Assembly (NCBI GenBank): GCA_040400005.1
Contig: JBBARC010000006.1
Span: 1-64,000 of the forward strand
Reading direction: 5' to 3'
DNA: 64,000 bases
Source: JBBARC01 sp040400005
GTDB lineage: Bacteria; Pseudomonadota; Alphaproteobacteria; Acetobacterales; Acetobacteraceae
A model generated the notes under the pieces. It was not told the origin of the DNA. It saw nothing but the letters and a program-made list of their open reading frames with translations, and ran no database searches. Shown in pieces: positions 59,205 to 64,000 of the stretch. Position 1 is the first letter of the stretch. Every line of letters starts with the position of its first letter. A program made the translations under genes and the position numbers.

Positions 59205-59827
59205 GGGTAGCTGCCGATATCTAAACTTGGGTAGGTGTTTTGAATGGCGGTGAGGCCGGCCGCCAAATCGCCTTCGCGCAGGTTGTTTGCGTGCACACTC
59301 AGCGATTGCACCGGAGCACCGCGCGGCAGGCTGGGCACTAATGCTTCAAACATTAAACGCATAATGGCCGGCACACCGGCCATCACGTGCACGTTGTTCA
59401 TCGAAAACCCAGGGGCGATATGCCCATTATCGATAATCACTGCACCGCGCGGCATGGTCGCCATGCGTTGGCGGGCGGCATTAAAGCCGCCCGGCGGGTA
59501 GTGCGCTTCCATGCGCGCCCACACCACCGGTTGCGCTTCCCACGGCACGCCAAACGCTTCCGCGATACATTCGCTGGTGATGTCATCGTGGGTGGGGCCA
59601 ATGCCGCCGGTGGTGAAAACATGATCGAAGGACGCGCGTAATTCGTTGACCGTGCGGATAATAACCTCGGCCACATCGGGGATAACCCGCACTTCGCGCA
59701 ACGGGATGCCCAGTTCACCCAGGCGGGTGGCGAGAAATTTTATGTTGGCATCCTGCGTTCGGCCCGACAAAACTTCGTTGCCGATAACGATAATTGCCGC
59801 GGTAAGATTTTGTGTGGTGATGCTCAT
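59060..59827 (-). CDS. CinA N-terminal-type (MoaB-like) protein
   Basis: The 255-residue protein is the COG1058 half of CinA: TAAIIVIGNEVLSGRTQDANIKFLATRLGELGI, the FTTGGIGPTHDDITSECIAEAFG motif, and MAGVPAIMRLMFEALVPSL. It has a molybdopterin-binding-like fold and ADP-ribose pyrophosphatase activity in full-length CinA. The start is 59827, coupled to the esterase stop by ATGA. The PncC half of CinA is encoded separately at 56450-56947. Its 3' end overlaps the TPR glycosyltransferase by 145 bp. Confidence 0.85.
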   Translation of the reverse strand: MSITTQNLTAAIIVIGNEVLSGRTQDANIKFLATRLGELGIPLREVRVIPDVAEVIIRTVNELRASFDHVFTTGGIGPTHDDITSECIAEAFGVPWEAQPVVWARMEAHYPPGGFNAARQRMATMPRGAVIIDNGHIAPGFSMNNVHVMAGVPAIMRLMFEALVPSLPRGAPVQSLSVHANNLREGDLAAGLTAIQNTYPSLDIGSYPYFRESGAGVAIVAKGTDPAMVAAAINEVTDLFKTLNATAIAGEPPSA

Positions 59828-60807
59828 GATAGCGGCCATTCGGTTTGGGTTTTTAGGAATTGCCGTATAGCCATGATCATTTCACGATCTTCCGGCGATG
59901 TACCGCCAAAACCTGCGTGCGGCATGGCTTCCCATACGTTAAGCTCAGCCGTGTGTCCCGCGTTGATCAGCGCGCGGTGGAAGCGCACCGTGTTGGATAA
60001 AAACAAATCGCGCGTGCCCGATTGCAAAAAGGTTTTGGGCCAGGCACCGGAAAAATCACCAAACAGCGGCGAAAGATATGGGTGCGCCAGATCGTTGCCC
60101 GCCGCATAAAGCGCGTTGGCTTCCGGCAAGCCGTTGGGCAAAGCCACATCAATATCCGCGTTGGTTGCGAAACTGTCGCCGCTTTCGGTCAGGTCCGCTT
60201 CCGGCGTCAGCAAAATCAGCGCGCCAGGCACCGCCAACCCTTCATCGCGTGCGCGCAACACCGTCGCCGCTGCCAGATTACCGCCGGCCGACATGCCGCC
60301 AATGGCGATGTTTTGCGGCGCCAGTGTTTCCAGCAAAAACCGATACGTGGCCAGGCAATCATCCAAGGCCGCGGGGTAGGGGTGATCGGGCGGCATGCGG
60401 TAATCCACCGCCAGCACGCGCGACGATAGCGATAGCGCCCGCAATGCGCCCAAAATCATCGCAAACCGGCCGCCGCCAAACACCAGCGCGCCGCCGTGAA
60501 TGTCGATATACGCATGATCCGGCGATACCGCGACGCCGCGCGGGGAAATGTCCCACACGGTGGCCTGGCCAATCACGCGGGTTTGTATATCCAGCAAATC
60601 CGGCATGAAAAATGGCTCAACCATCGCCACCATGCGCTGATCCCAATCAGCACTGGCCGCATGCCAAAACGCCGCATTACCATCCGCCGGCGGTTTTACC
60701 CGCGGCCGCTGCATGGCCGCCGCAATGAAAGCCTGCGCGTCCGCGCTGATATGAGCAGGCGTAGGAATGTCGCGCGCCGCCAAGTGCAGCGATGATGTGG
60801 TTGGCAT
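59824..60807 (-). CDS. Alpha/beta-hydrolase esterase, HSL family
   Basis: The 327-residue protein has the oxyanion motif IDIHGGALVFGGGRF (HGGA rather than HGGG), the nucleophile elbow IGGMSAGGNLAAATVL, an acid in GTRDLFLSN and the histidine in EAMPHAGFGG. This is the hormone-sensitive-lipase-like esterase family, acting on short acyl esters. It overlaps the CinA N-terminal gene (ATGA) and begins about 211 bp from the GNAT-Nudix gene, across a GC-rich hairpin. Confidence 0.88.
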   Translation of the reverse strand: MPTTSSLHLAARDIPTPAHISADAQAFIAAAMQRPRVKPPADGNAAFWHAASADWDQRMVAMVEPFFMPDLLDIQTRVIGQATVWDISPRGVAVSPDHAYIDIHGGALVFGGGRFAMILGALRALSLSSRVLAVDYRMPPDHPYPAALDDCLATYRFLLETLAPQNIAIGGMSAGGNLAAATVLRARDEGLAVPGALILLTPEADLTESGDSFATNADIDVALPNGLPEANALYAAGNDLAHPYLSPLFGDFSGAWPKTFLQSGTRDLFLSNTVRFHRALINAGHTAELNVWEAMPHAGFGGTSPEDREMIMAIRQFLKTQTEWPLS

Positions 60808-60849
60808 GTGGGCGGGTTCCCAAAAAAGTTAGGGCAAGGATAGGGCAGG

Positions 60850-61018
60850 CGAGGCGAGGAAGGAAGGCGAAGAAAAGGCTGGTGGAGCGAGCCGCTCCCC
60901 CAGACCCCCTGCATTATGATGACGGCGTGCGTGCGATCTCCGTCAACATTACGCCGGGGGTCTGGGGGGGCGGCCCCGTGCGCAGCACGCCTTCGCGTGA
61001 CGCCCCACCAGCCTTCCT
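60850..61018. repeat. GC-rich inverted repeat (CCAGACCCCC family)
   Basis: Left arm AAGGCTGGTGGAGCGAGCCGCTCCCCCAGACCCCC and right arm GGGGGTCTGGGGGG...GCGTGACGCCCCACCAGCCTT are complementary; the right half with TGCGCAGCACGCCTTCGCG is repeated at 36295-36360. It occupies the spacer between the esterase and the GNAT-Nudix gene. Confidence 0.82.
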
Positions 61019-62041
61019 TCAGAGCAAATCCCGCAGCAACGGCACTAGTGGCTTATCGGCGGCAGGCATTTCGTATTCGTGGAGTTTTTGCGGGCGGACC
61101 CAGGCGAGGGTTTGGCCTTCCAGGGGTTGCACGAAGCCTTGCCAGCGGCGGCAGACGAACAGGGGCATCAGCAGGTGGAAATTGGGGTAGGCGTGGCTGG
61201 CGAAGGCGAAGGCGGCGAGGCAGGTTGCGCTGACGTCGATGCCGAGTTCTTCGTGCAGTTCGCGGATCAACGCTGCTTCCGGGGTTTCGCCGGGCGCGAG
61301 TTTGCCACCGGGAAATTCCCATAGGCCGGCCATTTTTTTGCCTTCGGGGCGGCGGGCGAGGAGTACGCGGTTATCGATATCGATCAGCGCGCAGGCGGCG
61401 ACTAGTAACAACGGTTTGGCGCCATCTTGGGTGGGGTCGGCGGTAACATTGCCAAAAATATCTTCGCGGCTGGCGGCAAAGGTGAGCACGTCTTCGACGC
61501 CGCCGCGGGCCAAAAACGGCATTTTGCTGCGGCCGGTTTCGTGCATGCCGATATGGCGCAGGACGGCGGCGGAGGCCGGGTTATCGATGGAGACAAACGC
61601 ATCGACGCGGTCGATCGCCAGGTTGGCAAACGCCCAGCTGAGCACGCGGCGGGCGGCTTCGCGGGCGACACCGTGGCCCCAAAAACGGCGGCCGACCCAG
61701 TAGCCGAGCTCGGCGGTGCGGGTTTTGGTGTCCAGCGTCAAGCCGACGCAGCCGATCAGCATTTCGGTGCCGGCTTCATCGCCGGTGATAACGAAGTGGT
61801 AGCCATCGCCGCGGGTGGCTTGGGCGGCGGTGGCGGCGATCCAGGTATCGGCGGTTTCGCGCGGGTAGGGGAAGGGCAGGCGCGAGAGCATGCGCACCAC
61901 TTCCCAGTCGTTCATCAGGCGGTAGATCGCATCGGCGTCAGTTGTTTGCGGCGCGCGTAGGGTGAGGCGATCGGTCGGCAGGGTGGGGATGGCGCGCACG
62001 GTTAGGATGTCGGTCAACGCGTGGTGCCCCTGGGGTAGCAA
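61019..62041 (-). CDS. GNAT acetyltransferase-Nudix hydrolase fusion
   Basis: The 340-residue protein joins a RimJ/RimL-type GNAT domain (about residues 10-180; TDRLTLRAPQTTDADAIYRLM, GYWVGRRFWGHGVAREAARRVL, FVSIDNPASAAVLRHIGM) to a MutT-like Nudix domain (about 195-340). The Nudix box GGKLAPGETPEAALIRELHEELGI matches GX5EX7REUXEEXGU. The Nudix half may clean up oxidised nucleotides such as 8-oxo-dGTP; the GNAT half could acetylate a protein N-terminus. In related genomes a GNAT and a MutT gene follow argJ, so this is probably a fusion of neighbours that has been fixed. It starts about 24 bp from argJ. Confidence 0.88.
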   Translation of the reverse strand: MLPQGHHALTDILTVRAIPTLPTDRLTLRAPQTTDADAIYRLMNDWEVVRMLSRLPFPYPRETADTWIAATAAQATRGDGYHFVITGDEAGTEMLIGCVGLTLDTKTRTAELGYWVGRRFWGHGVAREAARRVLSWAFANLAIDRVDAFVSIDNPASAAVLRHIGMHETGRSKMPFLARGGVEDVLTFAASREDIFGNVTADPTQDGAKPLLLVAACALIDIDNRVLLARRPEGKKMAGLWEFPGGKLAPGETPEAALIRELHEELGIDVSATCLAAFAFASHAYPNFHLLMPLFVCRRWQGFVQPLEGQTLAWVRPQKLHEYEMPAADKPLVPLLRDLL

Positions 62042-62065
62042 CTGTTGCGGCAGTTTGTGCAGGGT

Positions 62066-63289
62066 CTAGCTGCGGTAGCTGCCGTTAATGTCGATGTAGC
62101 CGTGGGTGAGATCGCAGGTCCACACCGTGGCACGGCCTTGGGCCAAACCAATGTCCACGGCAATGGAAATTTCGGGGCCGTGCATGTGGGCGACCACCGG
62201 GGCTTCATCGTAGCCATCCACCACGGTGCCATGGCGGGCCATCCAGGTGCCGCCAATGGCGATGGAAAGCTGGTCGCGATCGGCCGGTTCGCCGGCTTTG
62301 CCGACGGCCATGACGATACGGCCCCAATTGGCATCTTCGCCGGCGATCGCGGTTTTCACCAGCGGCGAATTGGCAATAGTGCTGGCGATGACGCGGGCTG
62401 AGGCGTCGGTGACGGCGCCGGTGACATCGATGCGGATGAGTTTTTGCGCCCCTTCGCCGTCGCGCACCACTTGCAGGGCGAGGTCTAGCAATACGGCATT
62501 CAGGGCGGCGGCAAAGGCAGTGAGGTCGGCGGTGGTGTCGTTAGCGGCGGCGGCGGTGGCGAACAGCAGCACGGTATCGCTGGTCGAGGTATCGCTATCC
62601 ACCGTGGTGCAATTAAAACTTTGGGCAACACCGGCGGTAAGCAGGGTTTGCAGGGTGGCGGGCGGGATGGCGGCATCGGTGAAAATAAACGCCAGCATGG
62701 TGGCCATATCTGGTGCGATCATGCCGCTGCCCTTGGCGATACCGTTGATGGTGATTTTGGTAGCACCGATCAACGCGGTGGCGGTGGCGCCTTTGGCAAA
62801 GGTGTCGGTGGTCATGATGCCATGCGCGGCGGCGGCGAAATTATCCGCCACCAGGGCCGCATGCAGGGCCGGCAGGGCGGCGGTTATGCGGTGGTGGGGC
62901 AGGATTTGGCCGATAACGCCGGTGGAGGCCAAAAACACGCTGTGCGGGTCGCAGCCTAAAATTGCGGCGGTGGCGTCGGCCGTGGCTTGGGTGGCTTCTA
63001 CACCGGCGCGGCCGGTGAACACATTGGCGTTGCCAGCATTCACCACCAGGGCGCGAGCAGCACCTTGGGGGAGTGCCGCCCGGCACCAATCGATCGGCGC
63101 GCCGGGGCAGCGGCTTTGGGTAAATACGCCGGCGACGCGGGTGCCGGGGGTGAACTCGGCCATCACCAGATCGGTGCGGCCAAGGTAGCGAATACCGGCC
63201 GCCACCGCCGCCAGCCGCACACCGCCGATCGGCGGTAATACGGGAAAGGCGGCGGGGGCGAGCGGGGAGACTAAGCCGTTACCGGCCAT
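62066..63289 (-). CDS. argJ: Bifunctional ornithine acetyltransferase/N-acetylglutamate synthase
   Basis: The 407-residue protein contains the self-cleavage and nucleophile segment KGSGMIAPDMATMLAFIFTDA (threonine after MA), with the family start PPIGGVRLAAVAAGIRYLGRTDLVMAEF and end DLTHGYIDINGSYRS. It transfers acetyl from N-acetylornithine to glutamate in arginine synthesis, and the chain is cut before the threonine. The start at 63289 is canonical. It stands 13 bp downstream of the partial isomerase gene on the same strand, an order I associate with Rhodospirillales. Confidence 0.96.
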   Translation of the reverse strand: MAGNGLVSPLAPAAFPVLPPIGGVRLAAVAAGIRYLGRTDLVMAEFTPGTRVAGVFTQSRCPGAPIDWCRAALPQGAARALVVNAGNANVFTGRAGVEATQATADATAAILGCDPHSVFLASTGVIGQILPHHRITAALPALHAALVADNFAAAAHGIMTTDTFAKGATATALIGATKITINGIAKGSGMIAPDMATMLAFIFTDAAIPPATLQTLLTAGVAQSFNCTTVDSDTSTSDTVLLFATAAAANDTTADLTAFAAALNAVLLDLALQVVRDGEGAQKLIRIDVTGAVTDASARVIASTIANSPLVKTAIAGEDANWGRIVMAVGKAGEPADRDQLSIAIGGTWMARHGTVVDGYDEAPVVAHMHGPEISIAVDIGLAQGRATVWTCDLTHGYIDINGSYRS

Positions 63290-63302
63290 TGTTTACCGGC
63301 CA

Positions 63303-64000
63303 TTACTTCGCGGGCGCGGCGGGTTTGGCGGCAGGTTTGGCATCTGCCTTGGCGGCAGGCTTCATCGGCGTGCCATCCTGATTGTATTCGGTGATTTTCA
63401 CCTGGGCCTTGGCTTTAACAATGGCGGCCTGCACGCCTTCCTGAACCAGCTTCTGGCCAATTTCCTGGCGCACCGAGTCGTAGGTGGGGGGCTGGCTGAT
63501 GCGGGTATCAACCACGTTGATCACGTGCCAGCCATAGCGGGTGTGCACCGGGGTTTGGGTAAACGTGCCGGGTTTAAGGGTGAAGGCAACGGCGGAGAAT
63601 TCCGGCAGCATGTCGCCTTTTTTGAAGTAGCCAAGATCGCCGCCCTGCTGGGTGGCGCTATCTTTCGGATCGCCGAATTTTTTTGCCATGTCTTCAAATT
63701 TTGGCGCGTTCGGGGCATTCAGCTGGGCGATGATATCCTTCGCCTTGGCTTCGGTATCAACCAGAATGTGGCGGGCGTGCACTTCCTGTTCGCCCGGCTT
63801 GCCGGCGTAATCGCGGTCATAGACTTTTTTGATGTTGTCTTCCGACATCGAGTCTTTCAGCTGGGTTTTGAGCACCGCCTGGGTGAGAATTTGGTCGGTC
63901 TGGTCGGCGATCTGCTTACGCACGGCGGGGTCTTTTTCCAGGTTCGCTTTGCGCGCTTCGATCAACAGGGCGCGCTTGGAAATCACCTGATCCAGCATTT
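63303..64000 (-). CDS. Parvulin-type peptidyl-prolyl isomerase, N-terminus off the window
   Basis: The visible part has the SurA/PpiC-like helical region (VISKRALLIEARKANLEKDPAVRKQI) and a parvulin domain (EVHARHILVDTEAKAKDIIAQL, FGDPKDSATQQGGDLGYFKKGDMLPEFSAVAF, TPVHTRYGWHVINVVD). The C-terminus is alanine/proline/lysine-rich. It helps fold envelope proteins, usually periplasmic. The methionine at 63998 is internal, since a signal peptide and the first part of the protein should lie beyond the window edge. Confidence 0.9.
   Translation of the reverse strand, partial: MLDQVISKRALLIEARKANLEKDPAVRKQIADQTDQILTQAVLKTQLKDSMSEDNIKKVYDRDYAGKPGEQEVHARHILVDTEAKAKDIIAQLNAPNAPKFEDMAKKFGDPKDSATQQGGDLGYFKKGDMLPEFSAVAFTLKPGTFTQTPVHTRYGWHVINVVDTRISQPPTYDSVRQEIGQKLVQEGVQAAIVKAKAQVKITEYNQDGTPMKPAAKADAKPAAKPAAPAK

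Overview
The window is high-GC alphaproteobacterial DNA, most likely from a member of the Acetobacteraceae or a close Rhodospirillales relative. This rests on the hopanoid genes (HpnI, HpnJ, HpnK, HpnM), a MucR regulator, a DUF4167 gene beside prmC, an OlsB-like/Lnt block, and intergenic hairpins of the CTTCTTTTTCTTCAGAAAAAG type that I associate from memory with that family. The family assignment is an inference. The sequence is a draft: 100 N bases fill a collapsed tandem repeat at 25080-25179. Both window edges cut genes (hpnK on the left, a parvulin-type isomerase on the right).

Left part (1-13.5 kb): hpnK, an amino-acid permease, a NylB-like serine hydrolase and a cupin lead into a long minus-strand operon xseB-ispA-dxs-hpnM-hpnI-hpnJ with many start/stop overlaps. 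It joins isoprenoid precursor supply (Dxs, IspA) to hopanoid head-group chemistry. With HpnK, the set HpnI (GlcNAc transfer), HpnK (deacetylation) and HpnJ (radical SAM ring contraction) is the known route to bacteriohopanetetrol cyclitol ether. A histone-deacetylase-like hydrolase, TusA and TrhO follow.

13.5-32 kb: a broken GloVer-repeat gene, an orphan four-PAS HWE/HisKA_2 histidine kinase, a ROK sugar kinase, two very large translationally coupled methyltransferase/glycosyltransferase fusions, an SDR, the DUF4167 gene with NERQP repeats, prmC, an unknown proline-rich protein, then nfu, a RutE-like nitroreductase, tsaB, rimI and a retropepsin-like lipoprotein.

32-47 kb: mucR, fur, an OlsB-like acyltransferase, lnt and an XRE regulator, then DUF2244, nth, a 1174-residue radical SAM/SPASM protein whose N-terminal two-thirds is a tandem duplication of DUF4214-like and beta-sandwich modules, a REP array with its RAYT transposase, a GT61 glycosyltransferase, rsmD, rluB, a PuuD-like amidotransferase, tadA and rpmB.

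47-64 kb: a PQQ-type beta-propeller protein, a coiled-coil protein with a terminal HPD (J-like) segment, a GFA-family protein, then an island of lower GC holding a rhodanese, a toxin-less Phd antitoxin with a perfect 16-bp operator palindrome, and a GmrSD-type (DUF262/DUF1524) restriction protein. The island is flanked by two near-identical hairpin elements in opposite orientation. Beyond it lie a divergent PEP-carboxylase-like protein, pncC and the separate CinA N-terminal domain on either side of a TPR glycosyltransferase, an esterase, a GNAT-Nudix fusion, argJ and the partial isomerase.

The intergenic space is rich in at least three hairpin families: REP/BIME palindromes (GTAGCGTGGGTT type), the AGAAAAAG/AAAAGACTTTT nested hairpins, and longer GC-rich inverted repeats. 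I found no tRNA, rRNA or CRISPR array.
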